A DNA stretch of 64,000 nt, taken from assembly GCF_000974425.1 (NCBI RefSeq), contig NZ_CP010429.1, forward strand, positions 3,596,001 through 3,660,000, read 5' to 3'. The stretch comes from Spirosoma radiotolerans (GTDB lineage: Bacteria > Bacteroidota > Bacteroidia > Cytophagales > Spirosomataceae). Under the pieces are notes generated by a model. That model did not search any database. It was given only the letters and a program-made list of their open reading frames with translations, and was not told the DNA's origin. Within the stretch, counting starts at the first letter, position 1. Each line of letters starts with the position of its first letter. The position numbers and the translations under genes are program-made. Positions 35,434 through 44,684 of this stretch are shown piece after piece.

Positions 35434-36660
35434 ATGCTTACCGTTACCGACGCTTTCGCCCTCACTCAACAGCATAGATTAAACCTGCCGACCGAAACGG
35501 TTTCCCTTGCCGATGCTGCGGGCCGGGTACTTCGCGAAGGAGTTCGTGCCGACCGGGACTTTCCGCCCTTTAACCGGGTGGCCATGGATGGCATCGCCAT
35601 TCGATTTGCCGACTATGCGGCCGGGCAACGCACATTCCGTATTGAGGGAACGCAACTCGCTGGTCAACCGCAGCAAACGCTGAGCGAAGCCGATACCTGT
35701 CTGGAAATTATGACTGGGGCCATGCTACCGATTGGTGCCGACACGATAATTCGGTATGAGGACGTAAGCATTGCCAATTCGCAGGCGACCATTGCGATTG
35801 AAGATGTGCAGTTGGGGCAACACATTCACCCACAGGCAACTGACCGGCGGGCGGACGATGAACTTTTGTCGAGCGGCATGCGGCTTGGCCCGTCAGAACT
35901 GGCCGTAGCCGCTTCAGTTGGGCAAACCACATTGACCGTAACGGCCTTACCGCGTGTGGCGCTCATCTCGACGGGCGATGAACTGGTCGACGTTAGCGTC
36001 ACACCCCTGCCCTACCAGATTCGCCGATCGAACACCTACATGCTCCGAACGGCCCTGGCAACGCTGGGTATTGCCGCCACGCTGCACCACATCATCGACG
36101 ATGAGGCTGTTCTGAAAGACCAGCTAAAAACCCTGCTTGCCGACAATGATGTGCTGATTTTAAGCGGGGGTGTTTCGGCTGGTAAAGCTGACTTTGTGCC
36201 CTCTGTGCTCGCCCAGTTGGGTGTACAGAAACTTTTCCATAAAATTGAGCAGCGCCCCGGCAAACCGCTCTGGTTCGGAACGACTGCAGCACAGGATGGG
36301 AACACCTTGGCTGGAGAGCCAAAAACGGTCTTTGCGTTACCCGGCAATCCGGTTTCTACGGTGCTCTGCGCCTATCGGTACGTACTGCCCTATTTGCGAA
36401 CATCGCTCGGACTGCCGTTGTCGCCCGCGCGGTATGCGCAACTGGCTACGCCGGTCGTGTTCAAACCCGCCATTACGTACTTCCTGCCCGTTCATCTGAC
36501 CTCCGAACCCGACGGCCGTATGCTGGCGCACCCTTTACCCGGCTCTGGCTCAGCCGACTTCGCTAATTTACTGGCGGCCGATGCCTTTATGGAACTCCCT
36601 GCCGAACGCTCGGAGTTTGAGGCTGGCGAAGCCTTTCGGGTATGGCCGACGCGCAGCTAA
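35434..36660 (+). CDS. moeA: Molybdopterin molybdotransferase
   Basis: A 408-residue protein of normal length. FPPFNRVAMDGIAIRFADY, EIMTGAMLPIGADTIIRYED, ALISTGDELVD, ILSGGVSAGKADFV and ALPGNPVSTVLC are clear MoeA motifs. It inserts molybdenum into adenylylated molybdopterin in the cytoplasm. It is divergent from moaC-mobA across 155 bases that hold a short inverted repeat (35285-35297 against 35417-35429), so the two halves of the pathway may share a control region. No exact promoter box was found there. Confidence 0.94.
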   Translation: MLTVTDAFALTQQHRLNLPTETVSLADAAGRVLREGVRADRDFPPFNRVAMDGIAIRFADYAAGQRTFRIEGTQLAGQPQQTLSEADTCLEIMTGAMLPIGADTIIRYEDVSIANSQATIAIEDVQLGQHIHPQATDRRADDELLSSGMRLGPSELAVAASVGQTTLTVTALPRVALISTGDELVDVSVTPLPYQIRRSNTYMLRTALATLGIAATLHHIIDDEAVLKDQLKTLLADNDVLILSGGVSAGKADFVPSVLAQLGVQKLFHKIEQRPGKPLWFGTTAAQDGNTLAGEPKTVFALPGNPVSTVLCAYRYVLPYLRTSLGLPLSPARYAQLATPVVFKPAITYFLPVHLTSEPDGRMLAHPLPGSGSADFANLLAADAFMELPAERSEFEAGEAFRVWPTRS

Positions 36661-36668
36661 TGGGCAGA

Positions 36669-37532
36669 TTATTCGATTGATTTTGGTTTATTTTTCTGAT
36701 CAACGACAAGCCCTTCACTGGGCTTCCATTTATCGTACTCCATATAAAAAGCCGTTTGCCGGGCGACATCAATTCCTTTAAGCCGGGCAACCACGTGCAG
36801 GGCTCCGTCGATACCGGCGGATACGCCTGCGGTTGTAATGACTTGCCCATTGTCGACGAAACGGGTATTTCGTAAAATTTTGGCATTGGGCGTCGCCTTT
36901 TGTAATGGCTCGATGTAACTGTGAAAGGTAGTCGCCTGCTTGCCGTCCAGAAGCCCCGCTTTTGCCAGCAGCCCGGCTCCCGTGCAAACGGACAGCATTA
37001 TTTCGGCGTGTTCAGCGGAGCTTTTTATCCAGTTGATCAGTGGTTTATTGTCAATAAATGGGCCCGTTTGCCCACCAGGTAACACAACAATATCGGGCGC
37101 TGGGCAATCGGCCAGGCTGTAGTTCGGTATAATCCTGATGAACCCCTGGCTAATGATGGGCTCTTTAGTGAGCGAAACGGTATACACGTTGAATCCCTCC
37201 GTTGACGCGAAAACCTCGCTTGGGCCTGAGAAATCCAATACCTCAACGCCATTATGAATAAAGATGGCTACATTCCGCTTCTTCGCTTTTGGCTGACGAT
37301 CAGCAGCCGAGTTCATTAGCGCAACACTGCGTTTGATAAGTGGCATGCCACAATGTTGACAAACGCCGGGCCCGTTATGACGTTCCAGATCGCATGCGTT
37401 GCCGCAAGGTTCACAATAGTAAGCCATCAAGTCTGGTTTTAGGCCTGTTTTCTGAGCATACATTGGGGTAAAAAAAGCTACCCATAAACCGATGGCGATA
37501 AGGCAGCGTACGGCAGACATGGTTGAGTTCAT
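36669..37532 (-). CDS. Exported DJ-1/PfpI-family protein with N-terminal metal-binding domain
   Basis: A protein of about 287 residues when started at the ATG at 37532, where a signal peptide begins (MNSTMSAVRCLIAIGLWVAF, cleavage near MYAQ); the open frame continues upstream into the regulator gene. Next comes a small Cys-rich segment (YYCEPCGNACD, then CQHCGMPLI) like the heavy-metal-binding domain of copper proteins. A GATase1-like DJ-1/PfpI domain follows, with SVCTGAGLLAKAG as the nucleophile elbow. The gene follows the GlxA-type regulator by 26 bases, and both proteins share this fold. The role is unknown; periplasmic binding of metal or a small ligand is inference. Confidence 0.75.
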   Translation of the reverse strand: MNSTMSAVRCLIAIGLWVAFFTPMYAQKTGLKPDLMAYYCEPCGNACDLERHNGPGVCQHCGMPLIKRSVALMNSAADRQPKAKKRNVAIFIHNGVEVLDFSGPSEVFASTEGFNVYTVSLTKEPIISQGFIRIIPNYSLADCPAPDIVVLPGGQTGPFIDNKPLINWIKSSAEHAEIMLSVCTGAGLLAKAGLLDGKQATTFHSYIEPLQKATPNAKILRNTRFVDNGQVITTAGVSAGIDGALHVVARLKGIDVARQTAFYMEYDKWKPSEGLVVDQKNKPKSIE

Positions 37533-37558
37533 AGAGATGGTTTCCAGAAAGGAACTGA

Positions 37559-38506
37559 TTATTTTATAGTTAAAACAGAATCCGATTTTTTCCAGATTCG
37601 GCGGAGCTGGCGGGCATCCCGAAAGCCGCATTTGGCGGCAATAGCCTCCATCGTCATGCCGGGATTGTGGAGCAGCGTATGGGCCAATTCGAGCCGCAGC
37701 AGGGTTGTGTAGGCATTGATCGTGGTGCCGGTTTCCTTCCGAAAGGTACGCGTCAGGTTTCGGGTACTCATGCCGACAATGTCGGCTAGCTCTTCCAGAC
37801 TTGCGTTGGCTTCCAGATTGGTAATCAGCCAGTCCTGCATGCGGTGAATGGCCACATTCATGTGGTTGCGGTAATCCAGATACACACTTTTCTGCGAATG
37901 ACCTTCGCCCCGGCGAAAATAAACGACTAATTCGCGGGCTATCTTGGTGGCGAATAAAGGCCCCTGGTGCTCCTCAACGATGGCCAACGCCAGATCAATA
38001 CCGGCAGTAACGCCCGCGCTGGTATAAATGCCCGTATCTTTGGTGAACAGTTTATCGTGCTGAACCACTAAGCGGGGATATGTAGTCTGTAGCTCCTCGA
38101 TCCGTTTCCAGTGCGTCGTACATTTTCGGCCATCAAGCAGACCCGCCTGCGCCAGTATAAAAGCACCGGTACAAACAGAGCATAAATTAACGCCTTTTTT
38201 GTGCTGTTGCCGGAGCCAGTCAAAAAAATCCGTTTCCTGTTTAAACGCACTTGACCGAAGATAAGCCATGTCCATACCAGGCAAAAAAATAGAATCGCCG
38301 GGCTGGGCTTCTATGTCGGCAAACGAGGCCATAGCCCCGAAATTCAGCCCTGCTGAGCTGGTAACGGGTATTCCCAGCGAGCAATATGCCAGCCGATATG
38401 GCGCTCCGTACTCGGCAGCTTCATAAAAAACCTGAACCGGCCCCGTTAGATCGAGGACATGTACAGACGGTGGCACAACAAAAATCACTTGCGAAGTAGG
38501 AGACAT
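37559..38506 (-). CDS. GlxA-family AraC-type transcriptional regulator
   Basis: A 315-residue protein. The N-terminal DJ-1/PfpI-like sensor domain has LCSVCTGAFILAQAGLLDG near residue 108. The C-terminal AraC DNA-binding domain (about 215-315) has ADIVGMSTRNLTRTFRKETG and IAAKCGFRDARQLRR as its two helix-turn-helix units. This is the GlxA regulator layout. It probably controls the exported DJ-1 protein that follows 26 bases downstream, and possibly itself. The inducer is unknown. Confidence 0.85.
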   Translation of the reverse strand: MSPTSQVIFVVPPSVHVLDLTGPVQVFYEAAEYGAPYRLAYCSLGIPVTSSAGLNFGAMASFADIEAQPGDSIFLPGMDMAYLRSSAFKQETDFFDWLRQQHKKGVNLCSVCTGAFILAQAGLLDGRKCTTHWKRIEELQTTYPRLVVQHDKLFTKDTGIYTSAGVTAGIDLALAIVEEHQGPLFATKIARELVVYFRRGEGHSQKSVYLDYRNHMNVAIHRMQDWLITNLEANASLEELADIVGMSTRNLTRTFRKETGTTINAYTTLLRLELAHTLLHNPGMTMEAIAAKCGFRDARQLRRIWKKSDSVLTIK

Positions 38507-38634
38507 CGACCCGTTTCGTTAGGCTGTAAAAGTACAGGGTTATTTCATCTTCCAAGAGCCAACCAGCGGACATTTTGAGCCATCCCGTCCATAACCGTCC
38601 GAAACGTTCCTGACCGCATTACCAGCGAAAATCG

Positions 38635-38642
38635 TATCTTTG
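38635..38642 (+). promoter_or_regulatory. Candidate -7 box for the DUF4254-GT9 pair
   Basis: TATCTTTG is an exact TAnnTTTG match, 17 bases before the DUF4254 ATG at 38660. The -33 region lacks a clear TTG. Confidence 0.4.
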
Positions 38643-38659
38643 CGATTGATTAACCGCAT

Positions 38660-39265
38660 ATGAACGCCACTTTCGCCAACAACCTGTTCCGCCAGAGTAT
38701 TCAGGACTATCACCTGACCGACAACGTCGATACCCCTGCCAACAACCCGTTTCCGGCTGATGATATTGCCTTCCTGCTGTACCAGAAAAACTGGATCGAT
38801 ACGGTTCAATGGCACCTTGAAGACATCATCCGCAGCCCGACGATTCGCCCGGATGAACTGGTTGCGGTTAAGCGCCGGATTGACCAGTCGAACCAGGACC
38901 GGACCGATACCGTTGAACAGATGGACGGTTGGTTTTTTGAGCAGTTTCGGGACATAACGGCCAAACCAACCGCCCGGCTAAATTCGGAAACACCCGCCTG
39001 GCTCCTCGACAGGATGTCGATTTTACAGCTCAAAGTTTACCACTTTCAGGAACAGGTCGACCGCCCGTCGGTATCGGATGAACACCGCCAAAAAGCGCAG
39101 CAAAAACTAACCGTTCTGCTTGAACAGGAACAGGATCTGGCTCGCTGCTTCGATGAGCTGCTGGACGATATTCGTAACGGTGACCGCTACATGAAGGTGT
39201 ATCGGCAAATGAAAATGTACAATGACCCCACGCTGAATCCGGTTCTCTACAGCGAGGCAAAATAA
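38660..39265 (+). CDS. DUF4254-family protein
   Basis: A 201-residue soluble helical protein. QNWID-like segments (YQKNWIDTVQWHLEDIIR), KRRIDQSNQDRTDTVEQMD and a C-terminal NGDRYMKVYRQMKMYNDPTLN match the Bacteroidota family DUF4254. Genes of this family are typically next to GT9 heptosyltransferase-like genes, as here: the GT9 gene starts 35 bases downstream on the same strand. Biochemical role is unknown; a partner or regulator of the GT9 enzyme in LPS core synthesis is inference. Confidence 0.8.
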   Translation: MNATFANNLFRQSIQDYHLTDNVDTPANNPFPADDIAFLLYQKNWIDTVQWHLEDIIRSPTIRPDELVAVKRRIDQSNQDRTDTVEQMDGWFFEQFRDITAKPTARLNSETPAWLLDRMSILQLKVYHFQEQVDRPSVSDEHRQKAQQKLTVLLEQEQDLARCFDELLDDIRNGDRYMKVYRQMKMYNDPTLNPVLYSEAK

Positions 39266-39300
39266 GCTTTGGGGTTGTTCCTCATACCTTCCCTACGTGT

Positions 39301-40350
39301 ATGAAGCATGTGCTTCTTCTTCGGTTCTCGGCGATGGGCGATGTGGCCCTGCTGGCACCCGTTGTAAAGGCGTTTACGCAGCGTTACCCGACTACCCAAA
39401 TCACCCTGGTGACACGGGCTAGGTTTGCCGTATTTTTTGAGCAGTTTCCAAACGTTCGAGTTGTCGGCGCCGATTTCGACGGTCCCCACAAGGGCCTCAT
39501 GGGCCTGATTCGCCTATCTAATGAATTACGCCAACTGGCCTCGTTCGATGTTGTGCTGGATGCCCACCAAAACATGCGCTCGGCGGTGCTGAAAAGCCTG
39601 TTTCGACTCGTGGGCGTTCCGTCGTTTACGATCGATAAGGGGCGGGCAGAAAAAAGGGCCTTAACCCGAAAGACGAATAAAATTCGGCGTCAATTACCGC
39701 ACAGTGTGGACCGGTACGCCCGCGTATTTGAGGAAGCTGGCCTGGCTCTTCAACCCGCGAAACCCTTCCAATTTCCACCCTTCAAAACGGCCGAAGCTGA
39801 ACTTGATGCGTTTCTGAACAACCTGTCAATCACCAGTCATGCACCCTGGCTCGGCATTGCACCTTTTGCGCAGCACACGCAAAAAATGTGGCCCTTCGAG
39901 CGCTTCGCCCCGTTGCTGGAACAGTTGTACGTGAATTCTGCGCTCACAGTTTTTCTGTTTGGCGGGGGCGCACATGAAATTGCTCAACTTGAGACTCTAC
40001 AACAACGATTCCCGCAGGCTATTCTGGTTGCCGGAAAACTTTCCATGGCTGCTGAACTGTTACTCATTAGCCGACTGAGCGGGATGCTGTGCATGGATTC
40101 GGGAAACATGCACCTTGCCGCCCTGAGTGGGGTGCCGGTGCTGTCCATTTGGGGCGCTACGCATCCCGATGCTGGTTTTGGACCGTGGGGTCAAAGCGCT
40201 GAAGCTATCCTGCAGATTTCACCGGATGTGCTTACCTGCCGGCCCTGCTCCGTCTTTGGCAACAAACCCTGCTGGCGGGGCGACCTGGCCTGCCTGAACG
40301 ACATTTCAGTGGAAGCTGTCTCGGATAGAGTAAAGCAAATGCTGCGCTAA
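39301..40350 (+). CDS. GT9-family glycosyltransferase (heptosyltransferase-like)
   Basis: A 349-residue GT-B protein. LLLRFSAMGDVALLAPVVKAF at the start, LGIAPFAQHTQKMWPFERFAPLL in the middle and MCMDSGNMHLAALSGVPVLSIWGATHPDAGFGPWG near the end are ADP-heptose:LPS heptosyltransferase motifs. The C-terminal segment has several Cys residues (LTCRPCSVFGNKPCW). It would add a core sugar to lipid A-Kdo on the cytoplasmic face. It pairs with the DUF4254 gene. Donor sugar is not certain in Bacteroidota. Confidence 0.87.
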   Translation: MKHVLLLRFSAMGDVALLAPVVKAFTQRYPTTQITLVTRARFAVFFEQFPNVRVVGADFDGPHKGLMGLIRLSNELRQLASFDVVLDAHQNMRSAVLKSLFRLVGVPSFTIDKGRAEKRALTRKTNKIRRQLPHSVDRYARVFEEAGLALQPAKPFQFPPFKTAEAELDAFLNNLSITSHAPWLGIAPFAQHTQKMWPFERFAPLLEQLYVNSALTVFLFGGGAHEIAQLETLQQRFPQAILVAGKLSMAAELLLISRLSGMLCMDSGNMHLAALSGVPVLSIWGATHPDAGFGPWGQSAEAILQISPDVLTCRPCSVFGNKPCWRGDLACLNDISVEAVSDRVKQMLR

Positions 40351-40396
40351 AAAATGTAAACTATGGATACCTAACCTACTTAAGTTCATTAGAAAG

Positions 40397-40450
40397 AATG
40401 TTTGTCATCTCTCCTTCCGCACCGGCGGACCGGTCGGGATGGCAAACATT
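40397..40450 (+). promoter_or_regulatory. Structured leader hairpin before the Bcr/CflA gene
   Basis: AATGTTTGTCATC (40397-40409) pairs with GATGGCAAACATT (40438-40450), 13 base pairs with one G-U in RNA. An inner ACCGG/CCGGT stem closes around CGGA. It ends 29 bases before the ATG at 40480. No known riboswitch was recognised; it might be a cis-regulatory stem or an operator. Confidence 0.4.
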
Positions 40451-40479
40451 TGACTTTACGCTTGCAACAACACCTTCTT

Positions 40480-41712
40480 ATGACTCAACGGCGACGCACT
40501 TCTATAATTCTGATTTTGGGTGCCATGACGGCATTATCTCCCTTTTCGATTGACATGTACTTGCCTGGTTTTCCGGCCATTGCCCGCGATCTGCAAACAA
40601 CGGTACCTCAGGTTGCCCTTTCCCTTTCTACATTCTTCATTGGTATCTCGGCGGGGCAATTGCTATACGGCCCGCTGCTGGATCGGTTCGGCCGAAAAAA
40701 ACCGCTGTATGCGGGCATGAGTCTGTTCATCCTAACCTCCATTGGGTGCATGACTGCGCAAAGCATCGACTGGTTGATTGCCCTTCGTTTTTTGCAGGCG
40801 GTGGGTAGTTGTGTAGCGGGCGTGGCGGCTGTAGCGATGGTACGCGACCTGTTTCCGGTAGAAGAGAATGCAAAGGTATTTGCCCTGTTAATGCTGGTGC
40901 TTGGCCTGTCGCCCTTGTTAGCGCCGACCATCGGTGGCTATGTTACGGCCGCTTTTGGCTGGCAGTCTGTTTTTATCATTCTGGCCATAATGGGCGCGCT
41001 ACTCCTCCTGGCGACACGCTACGGATTGCCGAATGGCTACCAACCCGACACCTCGTTGTCGCTGAAGCCCCGGCCTATACTGGCCAACTTCCTGGCGGTG
41101 CTTCGGGAGCCTCAATTTTCGACCTATGCCTTTGCGGGCGGCATGTCCTTTGCGGGCCTGTTTGCCTATGTAGCCGATTCACCGCTGGTGTTCATGGATA
41201 TTTTCAAGGTCAGCGGGCAAGTGTATGGCTGGATATTCGCAGGATTGTCGGTGGGCTTGATTGGTGCCAGCCAGCTCAACGGTCTCCTATTACGGCACTA
41301 CCGGAGTGAACAATTGGTGTTTGCCGCCCTTTGTAGCCAGGTGACCATCACCCTGATTTTTCTGTTGCTGACCAGCCTTGGCTGGATTGGGCTCACCGGT
41401 ACGCTGATTCTGCTGTTTGCTTTTCTGGCTTGCCTCGGCATCAGCAATCCCAACAACGGAGCGTTGTCGTTGGCCCCGTTCACTAAAAATGCAGGCAGTG
41501 CTTCAGCATTGATGGGCGCGACTCAAATGGGCCTCGGTGCTTTGGCGTCCTTTTGTGTAAGTGTTCTTAACAATCATACGGCCATACCCATGGTGAGCAT
41601 TATGGCATCCACATCCCTGGTGGCCTTGCTGATTTTGCTGGTGGGCCGTAGAAACATCAGAAACAAGGCAACTAAATCGGCCGCGTCAATACAAGACCCG
41701 ATCGCTCTGTAA
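40480..41712 (+). CDS. Bcr/CflA-family multidrug MFS exporter
   Basis: About 410 residues with twelve predicted membrane segments. The ATG at 40480 (MTQRRRTSIILILGAMTALS) is chosen because the longer frame would run through the leader hairpin. SPFSIDMYLPGFPAIARDL is the Bcr/CflA signature, and GPLLDRFGRKKPLYAG is the MFS loop 2-3 motif. The family exports drugs such as bicyclomycin or chloramphenicol by proton antiport at the inner membrane; the substrate here is unknown. It stands alone and is convergent with the oxidoreductase gene. Confidence 0.87.
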   Translation: MTQRRRTSIILILGAMTALSPFSIDMYLPGFPAIARDLQTTVPQVALSLSTFFIGISAGQLLYGPLLDRFGRKKPLYAGMSLFILTSIGCMTAQSIDWLIALRFLQAVGSCVAGVAAVAMVRDLFPVEENAKVFALLMLVLGLSPLLAPTIGGYVTAAFGWQSVFIILAIMGALLLLATRYGLPNGYQPDTSLSLKPRPILANFLAVLREPQFSTYAFAGGMSFAGLFAYVADSPLVFMDIFKVSGQVYGWIFAGLSVGLIGASQLNGLLLRHYRSEQLVFAALCSQVTITLIFLLLTSLGWIGLTGTLILLFAFLACLGISNPNNGALSLAPFTKNAGSASALMGATQMGLGALASFCVSVLNNHTAIPMVSIMASTSLVALLILLVGRRNIRNKATKSAASIQDPIAL

Positions 41713-41730
41713 TGAGCTTTCGTATAATCA

Positions 41731-41824
41731 TTTTTTGTCATTCTGAAGCCGGAAGAATCTAAAATTAGATCCGCTCACAAGTGAGAAAACGTTAAGATTC
41801 TTCCGGCTTCAGAATGACAAAAAA
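41731..41824. terminator. Perfect 30-bp inverted repeat between convergent genes
   Basis: Arms 41731-41760 and 41795-41824 are exact reverse complements (outer T6/A6, then GTCATTCTGAAGCCGGAAGA), with a 34-base loop. It fills the space between two convergent stop codons and ends in T-runs in both directions, as expected for a two-way terminator. The arm wording also looks like a dispersed Bacteroidota repeat. Confidence 0.7.
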
Positions 41825-44374
41825 CTAGGCCGCTACCGTCATTCGGATGGTCGATGTACTTCCTTCGGGTAGCAATTCGGGAATTGGTTCTACCGTAACG
41901 ACCACAAACTTAGAGGTCGGCTGGTTGCTGATGTAGGCAACACTGGCAATGGGAACCAGCGGGTTCATTTCCGGGTAATAAGCCGCGGTGTTGCCTTTAG
42001 GAATGTTGTAGGGAATAGCGATGAATCGCTCCAGCATTCGTTTCTGGCCCTCAAAATGGCTGGTAATCGTCACCAACTGCCGCTCACGGATGTGCCGATC
42101 ATCCATATCCTGTGGATTCATGAAGATCACCCGCCGTTCGCCATACACGCCCCGGTATCGGTCGTTGTAATCATAAATTGTCGTATTGAACTGGTCGTGG
42201 CTCCGAATGGACATCAGCACCAGTTGATCTGGCTCAAGGGTATGTTTCGGCATGTCCGTCACGGTAAAATTAGCCTTTCCATTTTCCGTGGTGAAGTTTC
42301 GTTCGCGAGGGCCATTGGGCAGATAAAAGCCACCCGGCTTACGAATCTTCTCGTTAAACTTATCGAAGCCGGGAATCACCCGAGCAATCGCATCCCGAAT
42401 CGTATCGTAGTTTTCCGTATATCCTACCCAATCGACTGTCGAGCGGTCGCCCAGTGTTGCAATAGCAATCCCGGACAGAATAGCTACCTCGCTGAGCATT
42501 TCGCGGGATAGGGGCTGTAGCACCCCTTTGTTCTGGCTGACCACGCCCATGGAGTTTTCGCAGGACGTGAACTGATGGCCTGAGCGCTGCATATCGATGT
42601 CTACGTGGGTCAGGCAGGGCAAAATCAGGGATGTTTCACCCGTTACAAGGTGACCCCGGTTAAGCTTCGTGCTGACAAAAACGGTAAGCCGCTGTTTGCG
42701 AAGCGCTTCGGCGACGAACTCGGTATCAGGAGCTGCCGACAGGAAATTACCTCCCAGGCTCATAAATACCTTCGTTTTGCCTTCATACATCGCCTTGATC
42801 GACTCGACCACATCATAACCATGCTCGCGGGGCGGCTCGAAACCGTATTCCTCCTTCAGTGCATCCAGAAACTCTTTATGAGGCCGTTCCCAAATGCCCA
42901 TGGTGCGGTCGCCCTGCACATTGGAATGACCCCGAACGGGACAGGTTCCTGCACCCGGCTTGCCAACCGCCCCTTTCATCAGGTGCAGGTTGACGATCTC
43001 CTGCACGCTCATTACGCCGTTCTTCTGCTGCGTAATGCCCATTGCCCAGCACGTAATGATTTTTTGCTTGGGTGCGATCAGATTAGCGGCTTCCAGCAAT
43101 TGTCCCTGCGATAGTCCGCTGATTTCCTCGATATCTTCCCAACTGGTGTTTCGAAGGTTCTCCAGAAACTCATCGTAGTGAGCCGTGTATTGCTTGATAA
43201 ATTCGTGGTCGATAACCTCGCCGGGATTTAGCTCTTCTGCCCGCAGGAGGTGCTTCATGATGCCCTGCAAAACGGCCATGTCCCCGTTCACCTTCACCTG
43301 TAAATGCAGGTCGGCAATGGGTGTGCCCGCACTGAGTAACGTACCCACGGCTTTAATAGGATTCATGAAATCCTGTGGATTCTTGAAGTGACTCAGCCCC
43401 GCTTCGTGCAACGGATTAACGGCAATGATCTTAGCTCCGTTTCGCTTGGCAATTTGCAGCGCCGTCAGCATTCTGGGGTGATTAGTGCCGGGGTTCTGCC
43501 CAATGATCAGAATGACTTCTGCTTCGTGTACATCATTCAGCGTTACAGACCCCTTACCCAAGCCCAGGGTGGGGCTTAGACCCGAACCGCTGCTTTCGTG
43601 GCACATGTTGGAGCAGTCGGGCAGATTGTTGGTGCCAAATTGCCGCACAAAAAGCTGATAGAGGTAAGCCGGTTCATTGGGCACCTTACCCGATGTGTAA
43701 AAGATGGCTTCGTTGGGCGATTTCAGTGCATTGAGTTCATCAGCCACTAATTGAAACGCATCGGGCCACGAAATTTTGGTATAATGCGTTGCTCCGGGAC
43801 GCCGAACAACGGGATGCGTTAACCGGCCGGCATTGTTCAGATCGCGGTCGGTCATGTGCGATAGCTCTACCAGACTGTGGTTGGCAAAGAACTCCGGATC
43901 GACGCGCCGATGATCGGCATCGGACGCAGTGGCTTTGGCACCGTTTTCGCAAAACTCCGCTACCGACCGATGGTCGTCGGGATCGGGCCAGGCGCATGAT
44001 GAGCAATCGAACCCATCTTTCTGGTTAAGTTTCAACAGGGCATGCGTACCCCGGCCTACCCCCGCTTCTCCCCACGAAAATTCCATGGATTTAAGTACAG
44101 CGGTAACCCCGGCTGCCACCGTGGCGGGTTTGCCTAGTTTGAGTCCCGTAAAGGCTTCTGGTGGTTGAGCCAGAACGGGGTTTCTACGTTTAGCACCTAC
44201 ATTATCGGGGGTAGGAAAAACGCGCTTGTCGGCATCGGGCTTACCCGATGGGTCGTAGTGATCATTGGTCATTTCTGTGCCCTGGTTAGGACGTTCACCG
44301 CTTTTGGGTGCATTATTTATATCCTGTTCGGCCGGATTACTTGGCTTGGATTCGCTGTTTGGGGACTTTTCCAT
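41825..44374 (-). CDS. YdeP/FdhF-type molybdopterin oxidoreductase
   Basis: An 849-residue protein. About 110 N-terminal residues precede the Cys-containing GFDCSSCAWPDPDDH segment, which marks the YdeP-like branch of the formate dehydrogenase alpha family. The molybdopterin domain has SSGSGLSPTLGLGKGS and LIIGQNPGTNHPRML. A C-terminal dinucleotide-binding domain follows (QFNTTIYDYNDRYRG). No Tat signal is seen, so it is probably cytoplasmic. In E. coli YdeP is linked to acid resistance; the reaction is not defined. It is the likely user of the cofactor made by mobA, moaC and moeA nearby. No fdhD gene is visible. Confidence 0.85.
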   Translation of the reverse strand: MEKSPNSESKPSNPAEQDINNAPKSGERPNQGTEMTNDHYDPSGKPDADKRVFPTPDNVGAKRRNPVLAQPPEAFTGLKLGKPATVAAGVTAVLKSMEFSWGEAGVGRGTHALLKLNQKDGFDCSSCAWPDPDDHRSVAEFCENGAKATASDADHRRVDPEFFANHSLVELSHMTDRDLNNAGRLTHPVVRRPGATHYTKISWPDAFQLVADELNALKSPNEAIFYTSGKVPNEPAYLYQLFVRQFGTNNLPDCSNMCHESSGSGLSPTLGLGKGSVTLNDVHEAEVILIIGQNPGTNHPRMLTALQIAKRNGAKIIAVNPLHEAGLSHFKNPQDFMNPIKAVGTLLSAGTPIADLHLQVKVNGDMAVLQGIMKHLLRAEELNPGEVIDHEFIKQYTAHYDEFLENLRNTSWEDIEEISGLSQGQLLEAANLIAPKQKIITCWAMGITQQKNGVMSVQEIVNLHLMKGAVGKPGAGTCPVRGHSNVQGDRTMGIWERPHKEFLDALKEEYGFEPPREHGYDVVESIKAMYEGKTKVFMSLGGNFLSAAPDTEFVAEALRKQRLTVFVSTKLNRGHLVTGETSLILPCLTHVDIDMQRSGHQFTSCENSMGVVSQNKGVLQPLSREMLSEVAILSGIAIATLGDRSTVDWVGYTENYDTIRDAIARVIPGFDKFNEKIRKPGGFYLPNGPRERNFTTENGKANFTVTDMPKHTLEPDQLVLMSIRSHDQFNTTIYDYNDRYRGVYGERRVIFMNPQDMDDRHIRERQLVTITSHFEGQKRMLERFIAIPYNIPKGNTAAYYPEMNPLVPIASVAYISNQPTSKFVVVTVEPIPELLPEGSTSTIRMTVAA

Positions 44375-44684
44375 ACAATCAAGTGGCTATAACGTCGAGA
44401 CTGAACCGTTGCGCTGGCTACGCTGGTCAACTCAGCCGGTCTATCTGTAACTAAATAAGGGCACGTATGGCCACACAGAAGCAACTTTTTTCCGATAGTA
44501 TTGGTGTATGGGCCTTCCGATGGAAAAAGGGAATGGTTTACAGCCGGTCATGAACCACCTGGGTGGCTTATTTTACGGAGAAGAAATGGTTGATGGCACT
44601 AGAAATTGGGGGCTTGTTTTACGTCAAACGAATAAACACGATGAGCATAAAATTAAATGCACACAATTTACCTGCGATGCAGTC
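44375..44684. other. Intergenic region, no gene recognised
   Basis: This 310-base stretch separates the oxidoreductase start from the GT9 stop; both genes are on the minus strand. Short plus-strand open frames in it run into the GT9 coding region and look spurious. The promoter of the oxidoreductase gene should lie near 44375-44470, but no exact TAnnTTTG box was found. I see no repeat or RNA gene. Confidence 0.5.
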
